Positions 12,002-30,738 are shown, counted from the stretch's first letter. The stretch: DNA of 64,000 bases from Panicum virgatum (GCF_016808335.1 NC_053143.1:124001-188000), one strand, 5' to 3'. Numbers and translations: made by a program. The notes: generated from the letters alone by a model not told the origin.

Positions 12002-12310
12002 ATGGCTTTAGCAGCTGGAGAGAGTGGCGCCGGTGGGGGTGATCGTTGTCCTTCTGGAGAGCAGGGCACAACTCGAGTAGGTCGTCGGTCCAAAAAACCT
12101 AGTGTTTTTCATAGGGCAGCGCTCCGTTATTTGGAAAAAGAATATAGAGAATGCATGGCAACGGGCGAGGAACCTCCGTTTGATTTTGAGGATTTATTGC
12201 GGCGTTACGGTTCGTCACAACCAAACTCGGAGGTTTCAGCTCCGCCATCTTCTTCTGCACCAGCAAGAAATCAGTTAGAGCATTCTGCGTTCCAACGCAA
12301 GGACGGTTGA
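12002..12310 (+). CDS. Small CACTA-2 frame of unknown function (102 aa)
   Basis: The frame starts with an ATG after an AT-rich leader and codes for a Gly/Ser-rich start, a charged helix-like middle (ALRYLEKEYRECMATGEE, then FDFEDLLRRYG) and a Ser/Pro-rich end. It is about 220 bp upstream of the TNP2 start, on the same strand and inside the same element. I do not recognise a domain. It could be an accessory protein of the transposon or an upstream exon of the transposase transcript; codon use and composition look coding. No function is proposed. Confidence 0.4.
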   Translation: MALAAGESGAGGGDRCPSGEQGTTRVGRRSKKPSVFHRAALRYLEKEYRECMATGEEPPFDFEDLLRRYGSSQPNSEVSAPPSSSAPARNQLEHSAFQRKDG

Positions 12311-12526
12311 AAACCTATGTGTTGTTGACCGAATTTTTAAATTTCATGTATAGTACTCCTTTGTTAAGTTCTGTAATGGATTAAGTACTCCTTTTAATTA
12401 ATCAAGATGTATGATGGATATTGCATATATTTTAATTATTCATGTTATGTTACATTTAGTTTAATTAAGGTTTGATATATTTTATTTATTCGATGCGTGT
12501 AAAGAATTCAAATCGATTTATTTAAA

Positions 12527-15500
12527 ATGCAGATGGACCGGCAATGGATGTACAATGCTGACCGACGTTCGAAAGAATTCATTGATGGCCTGCATTATTT
12601 TTTGTCTGTGGCTGAGGCAAACAAGCAGAATGGTTTTATGTGCTGCCCGTGTGTTCATTGCAACAATAACAAGGATTACCAGCAAGTATGTTTGTTGGAC
12701 GAAGCACGGAGAACAGGGGGTTACCATGGAAGACAATGAAGAAGAAGATTTTGACGAACACTTTCCCGGGAATGCTGGAATCAGTGCATTCAATGACGAT
12801 ATTCCCATGGAAGAGCCCGAAGTACAGAAAATGATCCCAGCGACGATCTGGGGCAGGCATTGCACAATGTGCAGGCAGACTGTGAGAGTGAAACGGAGAG
12901 GTTGAAGTTCCAGAAGTTGTTAGAGGACCACCGTAAGTTGTTGTACCCAGATTGTCAAAATGGATTGAAGAAACTTGGCACCACCTTGGAGTTGCTGCAA
13001 TGGAAGGCGACAAATGGTGTATCCGACAAGGGATTTGGTGAATTACTCAAACTTGTTAAAAAAATGCTTCCTAAGGACAATGAATTGCCTGCCACAACGT
13101 ATGAAGCCAAACAACTTGTTTGCCCTTTAGGACTGGAAGTGCAAAAGATACATGCATGCCCCGACGACTGCATTCTCTACCGAGGCGAGTACGAGAATTT
13201 GGATGCATATCCCGTATGCAGTGCATTGCGTTACAAAATTAGAAAAGATGATCCTGGAGATGTCGAGGGGGAGCCTCCCCAGAAGAGAGTTCCTGCGAAG
13301 GTCATGTGGTATTCGCCTATAATACCACGTTTGAAGCGTCTGTTTAGAAATAAAGATAATGCTAAGTTGATGCGATGGCACAAAGAGGAACGCAAGAAAG
13401 ACTCGATGTTGAGACACCCCACTGATGGGTCGCAGTGGAGAAAACTAGATAGAACGTACCCTGAATTTGATTTGGATGCGAGAAACATAAGGTTCGGTTT
13501 GAGTACGGATGGCATGAATCCTTTTGGTGAGATAAACAGTGGTCATAGCACTTGGCCTGTGACTCTTTGTCTGTACAATCTTCCACCATGGCTCTGCATG
13601 AAACAAAAGTTCATCATGATGCCAATGCTTATCCCGGGTCCAAAGCAGCCCGGAAATGACATTGATGTGTACCTAAGACCATTGGTCGAAGAACTCTTAT
13701 TGCTCTGGGGCGATGAAGGTGTACGGATGTGGGATGAATACAAACAGGAAAACTTCAACCTACGAGCATTGCTGTTCGTAACGATCAATGACTGGCCTGC
13801 TCTTAGTAACTTGTCAGGACATTCAAACAAGGGATACAAAGCATGCACACACTGTTTAGATGATACCGATAATATATGGTTGACTCACTGTAAGAAGGTT
13901 GTATACATGGGTCATCGTCGGTTTCTTCCCATCAGGCATGCGGTACGAAAGAAGGGCAAGCATTTCAAAGGCCCAGCGGACCACCGAACAAAACCGATGC
14001 ACCGTAGTGGTAAAGACGTCTTCAACATGGTAAAAGATCTAGAAGTTATTTTTGGAAAGGGATCTGGTAGCCAACCTGTTCCGAACGAAAACGGAATGGC
14101 ACCCATGTGGAAGAAGAAATCTATATTTTGGGAGCTACCATATTGGGAAGTCTTAGATGTTCGTCATGCAATTGATGTGATGCACCTCACGAAGAATTTT
14201 TGCATCAACCTGATAGCATTCTTGGGAGTGTACGGAAAGGCAAAAGATACAGTAGAAGCACGTCAAGAATTGCAACGTATGGAAGAACGAGATGCCTTAC
14301 ATCCACAACAGCGAGATAATGAACGACAATACTTAAGTCCTGCCAGCTATACTCTTAGCAAGGAAGAGAAAGAAACCATGTTTGACTGCTTGAGCAGTAT
14401 AAAGGTTCCATCTGAATACTCATCTAATATAAAAGGAATCTTAAATTTGGCAGAGAAGAAATTTACAAATCTCAAGTCCCATGACTGCCATGTGCTTATG
14501 ACCGAACTTCTTCCGGTTGTGCTGCGGGGGATTCTGTCTGATAACATCCGGTTAACCATCGTGAAGATATGTGCCTTCCTCAACACAGTTTCTCAGAAGA
14601 TAATTGACCCGGAGAATTTGATAAAGCTGCAAAACGATGTGGTGCAATGTCTTGTTGGCTTTGAGCTGATATTTCCACCATCTTTCTTCAACATCATGAC
14701 ACATCTTCTAGTGCACCTTGTCAAAGAGATTGATATCCTCGGACCAGTATTTCTACACAACATGTTCCCATTCGAAAGGTTCATGGGGGTACTCAAGAAA
14801 TGTGTTCGTAATAGAGCTCGTCCAGAAGGAAGCATCGCCAGTGCCTACGGAACTGAGGAGGTCATTGACTTTTGTGTTGACTTTATTGATGACCTTAAAC
14901 CGATTGGAGTCCCTGAATCGCGTTATGAGGGGAGACTAACTGGAAAGGGTACATTAGGAAAGAAATCTTATGTCTGCACAGATGATTTCTCATTCAAGAA
15001 AGCGCATTATACGGTTCTTCAACAATCATCCTTGGTTGACCCATATATCGAGGAACACAAGAAAATTCTTCTCTCCAATTTCCCGAAAAAGTCTGAGGCA
15101 TGCATTACACATGAGCACATGAACACTTTCTGCAGCTGGTTGCGGAAGCATCTAATGCATAACATGGATATAAGTGAACAACTGTTCTTATTGGCTAGGG
15201 GATCATCTTGGAATATCTTAACATACCAAGGGTACGAGATAAATGGAAACACATTTTATACGATAGCCCAAGATAAAAAGAGTACCAACCAAAACAGCGG
15301 TGTTCGTATGGATGCCACGGACAATAATGGAAAAAAGACACATATTACGGCTACATTGAAGAGATATGGGAGCTGGATTACGGTCCCAATTTCAAGGTGC
15401 CTCTATTTCGTTGCCAATGGGTTAAGCTATCTGGAGGAGGGGTAACAAAAGATGAGTATGGGATGACAATAGTTGATCTCAACAATCTTGGGTATACAGA

Positions 15501-15855
15501 CGAGCCATTTGTCTTAGCCCAGGATGTCGCTCAGGTTTTCTACATTAAGGACATGTCCAGCAAGCCAAAGAAGGGGATAAATAAGCAAAAGGATGAGCCT
15601 AAGCGACACATAATTCTATCAGGAAAGAGAAACATCGTTGGAGTGGAGGACAAGACAGACTTGTTAGAAGAATATAATAATTTTATTGTCATTCCACCTT
15701 TCGAAGTAAATGCTGATCCATGCATCCTGCTAGCCAATGATGATGCTCCATACTTGCGCCGTGATCATAATCAAGGGACATTTGTGAAGAGAAAGTCTGT
15801 TACCGCTAATCCTTCATGTACTTTAATCATTTTATATTATTGTATAAAAACATAA
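12527..15855 (+). pseudogene. CACTA-2 TNP2 transposase with frameshifts
   Basis: The N-terminus (12527-12690) is the transposase-associated domain, starting MQMDRQWMYNADRRSKEF, with its Cys-rich CCPCVHCNN. The main frame (12860-15445) carries the TNP2 core (RFGLSTDGMNPFGE, then WPVTLCLYNLPPWLC, then WDEYKQENFNLRALLFVTIND) and the DUF4218 region (LLPVVLRGIL to HNMFPFERFMG). DUF4216 begins (EINGNTFYTIA) and continues in another frame, 15397-15836 (GYIEEIWELDYGPNF, then VPLFRCQWVKL). Frame breaks lie near 12680, where some residues also seem missing, near 12825, and at the A6 run 15331-15336. The enzyme would bind and cut CACTA ends. Three breaks argue against activity, though the bulk of the core is open. 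Confidence 0.88.
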
Positions 15856-16439
15856 TCGCAATTCGAATACTTTTATTATATATGTACTGTACAATTATAC
15901 TTTATGTGTTATATATATTATTTTATATATTTTTCACTTAATTACCAGACTCAATTATAATTTTCATTCAATAATGGATTACTCAACTAATTTTATTTAT
16001 TTCATGAAATTACATTCACATTAACACACTATACTCTCTCACTAAAACACACAATCTCACTAACACAAACTATCTCTCAAACTCACACACTACTCATTAA
16101 TATCATGAAATTGCTTAATTTTATCTAAAATTCACTTTTTAAACGTTAATATCGTGATAGAATCCACTTTCTGTCGAAAAGCAACAGTTTGAAAATTTTT
16201 GTTCACCTAATATATTTTTGCATGGTCAAAATAACAAATATGATTTTAAAAAAGTTAGATATTTCATTGACCCAATCACTTGAATGAAAATTAATTATTT
16301 TTGTTGCGTGTATCAAGTTTATATAGAGATAAGAAATTTTGTTCCACAATTTTCGGAATCATAATTTTATTAACTGAATTAACAAATGAAAGCCAATTTT
16401 AAAAGAGAAGTAAAAAGAAACAAAAACAAACATAAAATT
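15856..16439. other. AT-rich spacer between the two CACTA-2 transcription units
   Basis: This AT-rich stretch with no recognisable coding sequence presumably holds the 3' end of the transposase transcript. No structured RNA was recognised. Confidence 0.4.
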
Positions 16440-16622
16440 AGGCGGGAACGAGGGAAAATGGGCCCCTTTTGTCCCGGGTGGTAGATCCACCCGGGACTAA
16501 AGGTGGGCCGCGGGCTGGGAATTTTCCCGGCCTGCCCAAAAACACCTTTTGTCCCGGTTGAAGCCACGACCCGGGACAAAATGGCATTTTAGTCCCGGGT
16601 GGTGGCTTCACCCGGGACAAAA
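16440..16622. repeat. Internal subterminal-type hairpin block in CACTA-2
   Basis: This stretch holds inverted pairs of tttgtcccgggtgg and ccacccgggacaaa. They closely resemble the end hairpins of the element but use CCCGGG rather than CCGG. It lies between the TNP2 unit and the second unit, with no CACTA terminus beside it. A TATA-like catatattt at about 16632 and a pyrimidine-rich leader follow, as after the left end. It may serve as promoter or binding block of the second unit. Confidence 0.8.
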
Positions 16623-17160
16623 AGGCCACCCCATATATTTCCTTCCTCCTTCGCCCTTCGCAAACACTTGGTCGTTTCATCTGCGCCTGGTGCCGCTGCC
16701 ATCCCCTGCTCCCCCCACCGCGCGAGCCCAACATCCCCGAGCGCCGCCGACCTCACGCCGCCGCCCAGAGCCCCGCCGCGTCCTCCGGCTCTCCCCGCCG
16801 TCGCCTGTGCGCGCCCTCGCTGTACGTGCGCCACGCGCCGCCCTAGCCCTGCCACTGCAGCGCCCAGCCGGCGCCGTCGGCCGGCGCCGCCACCCTAACC
16901 CCCTTATGTGTTTAGAAATTAGTTTAAATATGGATTATTTGTTTAAATTTGAAAATATGGACTATTTGTTTAGAAATTATGTTGTAAAATATAGATTATT
17001 TGTTAATTCGTTTAATTTTGATGACAAATAGGGTGTTAATTACTTTTGAAATTATATTGTTTAGAGTTCATGTTATTTAGAGTGAAATCATAATTTGTTG
17101 TTTAGAGTGAAATCATAATTTGTTGTGTAAATAAAGGTATATTTACAAATTTTTAAATGT

Positions 17161-17253
17161 ATGAATGTGTATGTATGTATGTATGTATGTATGTATGTAT
17201 GTATGTATGTATGTATGTATGTATGTATGTATGTATGTATGTATGTATGTATG
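17161..17253. repeat. (ATGT)n microsatellite
   Basis: About 22 perfect or near-perfect tetranucleotide units lie in the leader or intron region of the second CACTA-2 unit. Confidence 0.95.
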
Positions 17254-17284
17254 TGCAAAGTGAGTTTAAATTTCTTTTAAATAT

Positions 17285-17765
17285 TTAATGTATATTTCTT
17301 GAATTACTTAGAGAATATTTCTTGACTTCATCCATCGATCGTTACTTAGTGAAAAAACCGTCTAGAATATTTCATATATAGATGATTTCAAGTTTATTTC
17401 TTGAATTACTTAGAGAATATTACTCGACCTCGTCCATCGATCAGTACTTAGTGAAAAAACCATCTAGAATATTTCACAGTCGATACTTAGTGAAATTATA
17501 GATAGAATATTTCGTGTATATTTTTTGAATTACTTAGAGAATATTTCTCGACCTCATCCATCGATCAGTACTTAGTGAAATTATCGATAGAATATTTCTT
17601 TTATATTTCTTGAATTACTTAGAGAATATTTCTCGACCTCATCCATCGATCGGTACTTAGTGAAAAAAACCGTCTAGAATATTTCATATATAGAATATTT
17701 CAAGTCTATTTCTTGAATTACTTAGAGAATATTACTCGACCTCGTCCATCGATCGGTACTTAGTT
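17285..17765. repeat. Degenerate minisatellite in CACTA-2 (five copies)
   Basis: The phrase cttgaattacttagagaata recurs near 17298, 17400, 17525, 17609 and 17714. Each copy is followed by ctcgacctcatccatcgatc or a close variant, and by a cttagtgaaa segment. Spacing varies from about 84 to 125 bp, so units have lost or gained inner parts. It lies just upstream of the ATG at 17838. Confidence 0.85.
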
Positions 17766-17837
17766 AAATGCTCGCAAATATGTGGATTATTTAGATAATT
17801 TTTTAAGGGTTTTATTTGTATTCATATTTTAGTTACG

Positions 17838-20288
17838 ATGGACCCGCGACACACAGACGCGGAAGACGAATAGTTCCTATTGAATATGATTGGCGAAGGT
17901 CAAGGAGATGTCCCTGAACAAGCTGATGATGGCAGCAATACCGACATATATTTGAATATGTCCGATGATGGAATTGAGCCACCATCTATTCAGGATGACG
18001 CTGCTGCTGAACAAAGTGCTAATGTACATATCATAACTATACTTATTTGTAGTGACAATCATATTTTCATCTGAATCTATATGAATACTATGAATGTTTT
18101 TTTATAGCCGTCTGGATCATCATCGCAGCAGAAAAAGACGAAGCGAGGCCCAACAAAAAAACTGGAAGGGCGGTTCATTATAACGGAAGTTGGTTCAGAT
18201 GGCGAACCGATCGCTCCAGAAGCTGCCGCCAAAAAATTCATAAGACAATCCGGATGTATTGTCAGGGACCACATCCCGATCAGCTTCAGGCTCCGGAAAG
18301 CTTCCAATCCAAGCGAGGAACGGGATGCGGTACCCGAAAGAGAAAAAAAATGGTGCTGGCGGGAGCTTAAGAAAAACTTCACGGTTCCAGCTGAATCCGA
18401 AGAGATATGCAAGCGCTGGACCCTGAGTAAGATGGCCGAACAGCTGCGATCATTCAAGAAAATTTTGACGAAGAAATATATCAAGACCGGGACCACACCC
18501 GTATTTACCGGTGAGCTCGAAAAGCTCAGGGGTCACTGGGATGCATTTGTGGAATACAAGTCTTCAGAGCTTGGGCTTGAGAAGGTGCAGAAGGCCAAAG
18601 ATAACGCCTCGAAGAAAGTGTACCATCACACTCTAGGCCAAGGAGGCTACAAGCTTGCAGTACCCAAATGGGAGAAGATGGAGCAGGATCTGCTTCACTG
18701 AGGCATCCAACCTGCGACCATGAACTGGCCTGAAAGGTCAAGGACCTGGTTTTATGGTCACGGGGGAAGCTTGGACCCATTGACTGGTGACTGCATCTAT
18801 GGGCCAAACATCCAGCGAGCAGCCCAGAGACTACAGGAGGCCATACAAGCAGCGGCCGAGGGAACATTCCAGCCAGATAGAGAGAGGGACGAGCTGACTT
18901 ACGCCCTTGGGAATCCAGAGCATCCGGGCCGCACAAGAGGCAAAGGCGTGATTCCGTGGAAGTATGGGTTCAGGGATTACATTGAATTATATAGAAGCCG
19001 GCAAAGAAGAAAAAATGATGAGCGGGAGCACATGAGAAGGCTAGAGGAAAGGCTCATGTCACACGATCAAAGACTAGAGAAAGAGGTTCAACGCCAAGTG
19101 GCCATAGCAATGAGCCAGCAACAGCAAGCCCAAACGGTGCCTCCAGAGCCTAATGTCGCAGCCGATCACCTGTCTCAGCGGAAAAGCAGCTGCGCTTCCA
19201 CAGACGTCGCCGTCGTCGAGCCAACGGGGATCCAGGCCGCAGTTGAAGCGTCGGCCCCGCAGCGATTTCCAGTGGATGAGATCACCCAGCGGACACCTTG
19301 TGACCTGCAGACTGCCGTTAAGAACTTAATGTTCACTGTTGCGTACGGTACCGCCATGCCAACCCAACCAGGCGATGTGTACCACGGGCAGCAAATTCCG
19401 CCTAGATACACAAGAGTTGGCGTGGAGCAGGTGTGCCAGGGTTGGGAGACGCTCGAGCTTGATATTCCTGGAGGTGATGGGGAGAGGACACTAGCAGAAG
19501 CCATTGATGGCTACATCCTATGGGATAAGCGCTACATTGTCCTAAAGTCGGATGATCAAACACCAAGACCGGCATCTCAGCATGCCTCTCCAAGACCGGC
19601 ATCTTCGCAAAACTCCCCAAGGGCAGCACTGTCTCGGCAAGGTTCACCGGCACATTCTCCATCACCATCATCTCATGCGCCGATAAACACTCAAGTGTCA
19701 CCGTCGCCTCCATGGTCACCCCCTCCGCCGCTGCCAAAGAAGCAGAAACGGCCGCCGGCAAAGAAGGTAGCTGCACTGGCTAAGGAGCCTCCAAAGAAGA
19801 AGGAAAAGGAGAAGAAAACCAAGCAGACTCCTATTAAACCCTGGGACATGAGCCTTGAAGAATGCGATCGGATAACTCAAGAAAGAGTTAAAGAGCACTT
19901 CAAGCCGAAGCCGGAGCCGGAGCCCGAGAAAGTAATAAATCTGATAGATTTAAAATTTTTTAAGGGAATGTGCGAAGCAAATAAGAGAAAATTCATTCCG
20001 AGAGACCCCCCTTCAGACTACGAACGCACAATTATCAAAACTACTGAGAAAAAGAAGAGACAATCAAAGTCATCGTCGTCCGACGTTCCACAGCTCGGAG
20101 CCCAAAAGAAACAATCAATAGAGCCTCTCGTAGTGGGACAGACGACGCAAAAACAAGACTTTGTTATATTTTTGAAAGAATCAAACCTGACGGCGGCTCA
20201 GATTGCAGGGGGAGAAGATATTCCAAAGGCCGATGTGGTCATCAAATGGACGTTTGAGATCGGCAAAACTCTTGTACCCCCGAAGTAG
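17838..20288 (+). pseudogene. CACTA-2 second protein (Transposase_24-like, DNA-binding type), with internal stops
   Basis: Exon 1 (17838-18023) begins MDPRHTDAEDE, then meets TAG at 17871-17873 but stays in frame afterwards (FLLNMIGEGQGDVPEQ). Exon 2 starts at 18108 with a Lys-rich part, then the conserved block RFIITEVGSDGEPIAPEAAA, VRDHIPISFRL and GHWDAFVEYKSSE. TGA at 18699-18701 interrupts it. The same frame continues (MNWPERSRTWFYGHGG, then ERDELTYALGNPEHPGRTRG) into a coiled coil, a second conserved domain (PPRYTRVGVEQVCQGWETLELDIP, in two parts) and a Pro/Lys-rich tail. This matches grass CACTA second proteins thought to bind subterminal repeats. At the C5 run 20277-20281 the frame changes towards the protease that follows. 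Confidence 0.82.
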
Positions 20289-21535
20289 TGTCTGTGCTTC
20301 CAACGCAAATGTATAAGCTGCACCAGCACTACATGCGTGCGATGGCCGATTGCATCTTCATGCGGGGCGCAAAGATTAAAGATGACAATTTCTTACAGGG
20401 GGGGCCATTATATGGATAAACTGGGAAGAAATTTACCAACTATTCCATCAGGAGGCCCTCAACATCTCTATGGTCGGCTTGTTGGTTCTGTAAGTATTTT
20501 ACTCTCCTTACGTATTGTTTTGCATGATCTCAACATACTGATCTCTTGATTTATTCGGTATCATGTAGAATGGAGATACATACTTGCAGAAGAAAGGGAT
20601 ACTCTCACCTCGGCTTCATCGACCCAATTACTTGTAATTGGAGGCTTCTACGTGACAATTCCGATGAGATATTCCAAAACTTGTTCAAGTACATAAGCGT
20701 TCATCACAACAAGCAAATGATATTGTTTCCTTACAACTTTGCGTGAGTGATTCCTTCCGTCTAACTCTTTCTATTCTGTAATCGAATTGTTTAAACCTTA
20801 ACTACCAAGAACTGCCTCCGTATAATCTTGCAGTGAACACTGGGTCCTAATTGTCATAATTCCCGAGAAGAGCCTACTCGTGGTTATGGACTCATTGAGG
20901 AGACCTCCAGAACAATACAAAAATCTTCTTAACATGATGAAAAAGTAATTCTACCACTACTTCGTCGATGACCGATAATTTGAATCACTTTGTTACTTGA
21001 CTATAATTGTTCTAATCATGCACATGATTTGGAAAGAATTCGCTAAAAATCATCTAGGCAAATTTGACAAGGAATTGAAGATCAAGACAGATTTTCCGGT
21101 ACGCACTTGGATGATTCGTTGCACGATTCATTAGTTTTATTATATATTCATGTAAATACCTGATAATTTCTTCTCTCTTAAAGTGTATGAGGCATAAACA
21201 AGGCACTGTATTGTGTGCATACTATGTATGCGAGAACATCCATGGTCTGGTAGGTCCTCCAAAGGGCTGGACAGATTGGGAGGAGGAAGTAAGTAAAAAA
21301 CTTGTTAATATTTGAACTCGTATTTTAATTAGTCGAAATTAATTATCCCCTTTTTCCATAGGTCGGGGAGATGCGCGATAAACTCATACCGGAGGAAAAG
21401 ATTATGGCGATTCAAGAACAATTCTCCGGATTTATTGTTGAGCAAGTCCTCAATCCAAAAGGCGAATTCTACTATGATGGAATACCTAATATTGACATTC
21501 GCAGCAAATATAACAATATACGCGTATATATGTAA
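20289..21535 (+). pseudogene. CACTA-2 Ulp1-type (C48) cysteine protease region, exons in decay
   Basis: Downstream of the frame change the reading continues as LPTQMYKLHQHYMRAMADC, then a frame break near the G-run at 20398-20404. Later exons are about 20568-20745 (GFIDPITCNWRLL, NKQMILFPYNFA), 20834-20946 (EHWVLIVIIPEKSLLVVMDS), 21040-21100, and 21184-21288 (KQGTVLCAYYVCENIHG). The last runs from 21362 to the stop at 21533-21535. The Ulp1 catalytic His (EHW), Asp (MDS), Gln (KQGT) and Cys (LC) are all present in order. Plant Ulp1 domains remove SUMO; in CACTA elements the role is unknown. The catalytic part looks preserved although upstream frames are broken. Confidence 0.78.
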
Positions 21536-21999
21536 TTAAGAACGAATATACCTATGTAAATATATATATGTGTGTATGTATTAAATTTCTATTTATGAGT
21601 ATGTATGTATTAAATTTCCAAAAGGCGAATTCTACTATGTAATTAAGAACGAATATACCTATGCAAATACGATGGAGTATGTATGTATTATATATATAAG
21701 CACTCCAATAATATATATGTGTATATATATATATATTTATTTATATAATATTGGTCCTAGACATTTTCATATGTAAAGGAATTCACATGTATAGATATGT
21801 GTATACATATATATATATAAGTGAATTAATTTATATATGAAAACTATCTAGGACAAATATTATATAAGTAACTATATATATATATATATTAGTGGAGATC
21901 GTACACACTGAATTCCAATACATAAGTTTAATTGAAATGCAAAAGTATAATTGAAATAGAAAAAGAATTGTGAAAAGGAAAATATGAAGAAAAAAGATC

Positions 22000-22194
22000 T
22001 TTTATCCCGGTTGGTAACACCAACCGGGACAAAAGGGTGCGCCAGCCATGTGGGCGCTGGCAGCACCTTTTGTCCCGGTCGCCAGATCCGGGACAAAAGA
22101 GCACCCCTTTTTGTCCCGGACTGGCGTTCCCGGTTGGAAAACCGGGACAACAGGGGTTTTCCAACCAGAACAAATCAATGTTTTTGTAGTAGTG
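22000..22194. repeat. CACTA-2 right subterminal and terminal repeats
   Basis: Hairpins with tttatcccggttggtaac and its partner (22000-22034), and pairs on tttgtcccgg with ccgggacaaaa (22070-22150), precede the terminal repeat closing at 22194. They match the repeats at the left end. Confidence 0.85.
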
Positions 22195-22499
22195 ACTGCG
22201 GCTACAACAACGAGTCCCTTTGCAAACGGCCGCCGACGGCGGTGCGCGCGCGCGGTTCCCAAAGGCCGGCTGTGCGTCTACTCCGACCTTCCGCTTCTCG
22301 GCCAGTGCTTCAGGCCGTGCGGTGGGTATGGATGCAGGTCATCATGAAGGAAACCAGCCGGCCTGTGTGAGTGGTACTACGCCACCGCCAGCGAGGTGAT
22401 GCGCTGGCTGGTCACCTGGGTGTCGTGTGCTCGGCAAAGGGCGGAGGAGAGGGTTTGGTGATGCCGGCGCTGCTAGGTGCTTAGGTATCCAGCATGCCG

Positions 22500-22920
22500 C
22501 AATGGCAATGGAGGGATGAGGCGCGGCGGCGCTATGCCTGCTGCTCTTGGGCGCCTCGCTGTGCGCCAGCGCGGGCGCTCTCAACGTCGTTGGGACGCTG
22601 CTCATGTCCTTCAAGGCTGCAGTCACAGCAGACTCGCTGGGCACGCTTCCCGGGTGCGGCTACAACGCCGCGGATCCCTGCGCCTTTCAAGGGCTACCCG
22701 CAGCCCAATGCCGCGGCGACCTCGACCTCTCCAGAAATGCCTTCAATGGGAGCCTTCCAGCAACGCTGCTCAACGCGATCGATCTCCAACGGGGCTCCTG
22801 GATGCCACAACGGCCACACGCGCGGCCTCTAGGAGCTCAACCTCTGGGGCAACATGCTCGTGGGGGTCTCCCCACAGCACTGTGGAGGCTGCCGAACCTG
22901 GTTGCCTCGCTGTGCTAGGG
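22500..22920 (+). pseudogene. Decayed N-terminal fragment of an LRR receptor-like kinase
   Basis: One frame reads a signal-peptide-like segment (near 22535-22575, LGASLCASAGALN), then LLMSFKAAVTADSLG and YNAADPCAF. This is the N-terminal cap layout of LRR receptor kinases, followed by LRR pieces (DLDLSRNAFNGSLPATLLNA). Frames shift afterwards: ELNLWGNMLVG is read in one frame and ALWRLPNLVA in another. No transmembrane or kinase part follows. It is a broken gene fragment, possibly moved here by a transposon. Confidence 0.6.
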
Positions 22921-23470
22921 TATGTGTTGACCCAATGCACCACTGGTTCCCATCCTCGACACCCCGCTCCTCCACGACACGGCGACTAAATGGTCCTTTA
23001 GTACGGGGCGTTTTAGTTGGTATTAAATGGTGTGGCATTTGGTACTGACCAAGCTTGATGACCGGTACTAGAGGCGTTCTCTAGCTATGATGAGTCCTCT
23101 AAATAAAAGAATAAAAAAGAATAGATTATAGATAAAAGTGTGGACATGCAAGCATGGAGAGGTACTATACACTGATAGATATGCATCTGCACTTGGATCC
23201 GAGGGAAGCTTGTCGGTGTGCGAGCCCGTCGTGGTCATGGGCATGGACAACGATGCCTACCCAGCCGTCCACTAGCTTGCAATTTGCATCATCATCATCA
23301 TCTCCTAATAATTACTCATAGATCTAGTATATATGTGTTGCATTAGAGAGATAGTAATTAATATTACTACGTACATGCATGTATATATATAGTAGATAAG
23401 GATTATTAATCTAATTAAGTTACTCAGACACGGTCGTGAAAAAATTAAGTTGCTGCGGAGCACGCATATA
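22921..23470. other. Spacer upstream of PHOT1
   Basis: It contains a degenerate stretch (22985-23090) with tcctttagtac and accggtactagagg, resembling a worn DNA-transposon end. The rest is AT-rich sequence without genes. Confidence 0.35.
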
Positions 23471-23471
23471 C

Positions 23472-23480
23472 GTGTATATA
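23472..23480 (+). promoter_or_regulatory. Possible TATA box of PHOT1
   Basis: GTATATAAT lies about 300 bp upstream of the proposed ATG at 23779, followed by a leader with repeated tctcca units (23580-23610). The position is plausible; no other core element stands out. Confidence 0.4.
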
Positions 23481-23778
23481 ATCCGTCGTGATCGATGTGT
23501 CCGAGTTTTCTCCATCTCCGTGGTCCTCAATATATAATAATCTGCATCTGCTTGCTAGCCTAGCCGGCCACCATGCCATATACATCTCCATCTCCATCTC
23601 CATCTCCATGGATGGGTGTGGATCTCATCATCTGCTACCTCATCTCCATCAACTGCCTGTCTCCCGCGCCCCCCAGTTGCCACTGAAGAAAGCCGCTGAT
23701 CGGTCGAGCAGCTAGCTAGCTATCTTTGCTTGCTTGGATAATTATTAGACACCATCGTCAGTCAGTTCGATCATCGAG

Positions 23779-30738
<6,960 letters not shown>

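Larger units (their letters stand above)
10571..22194 (+). mobile_element. CACTA-2: near-complete En/Spm-type transposon (11.6 kb)
   Basis: The left end reads CACTACTACAGAA at 10571 and the right end is its inverted match (ttttgtagtagtg) closing at 22194, a 13-bp terminal repeat with one mismatch. ACT stands directly outside both ends (10568-10570 and 22195-22197), the 3-bp duplication expected for CACTA elements. Subterminal hairpins on tttgtcccggttgg lie inside both ends. The cargo is a small frame at 12002, TNP2 transposase, a second subterminal block at 16440, and a second transcription unit coding for a Transposase_24-like protein and a Ulp1-type protease. Frame lesions in each unit suggest recent inactivation. 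Confidence 0.92.

Noticed and set aside
17285..17765. CRISPR-like array
   Set aside because: Repeats are AT-rich, unequal in spacing and inside a plant transposon; this is a minisatellite.
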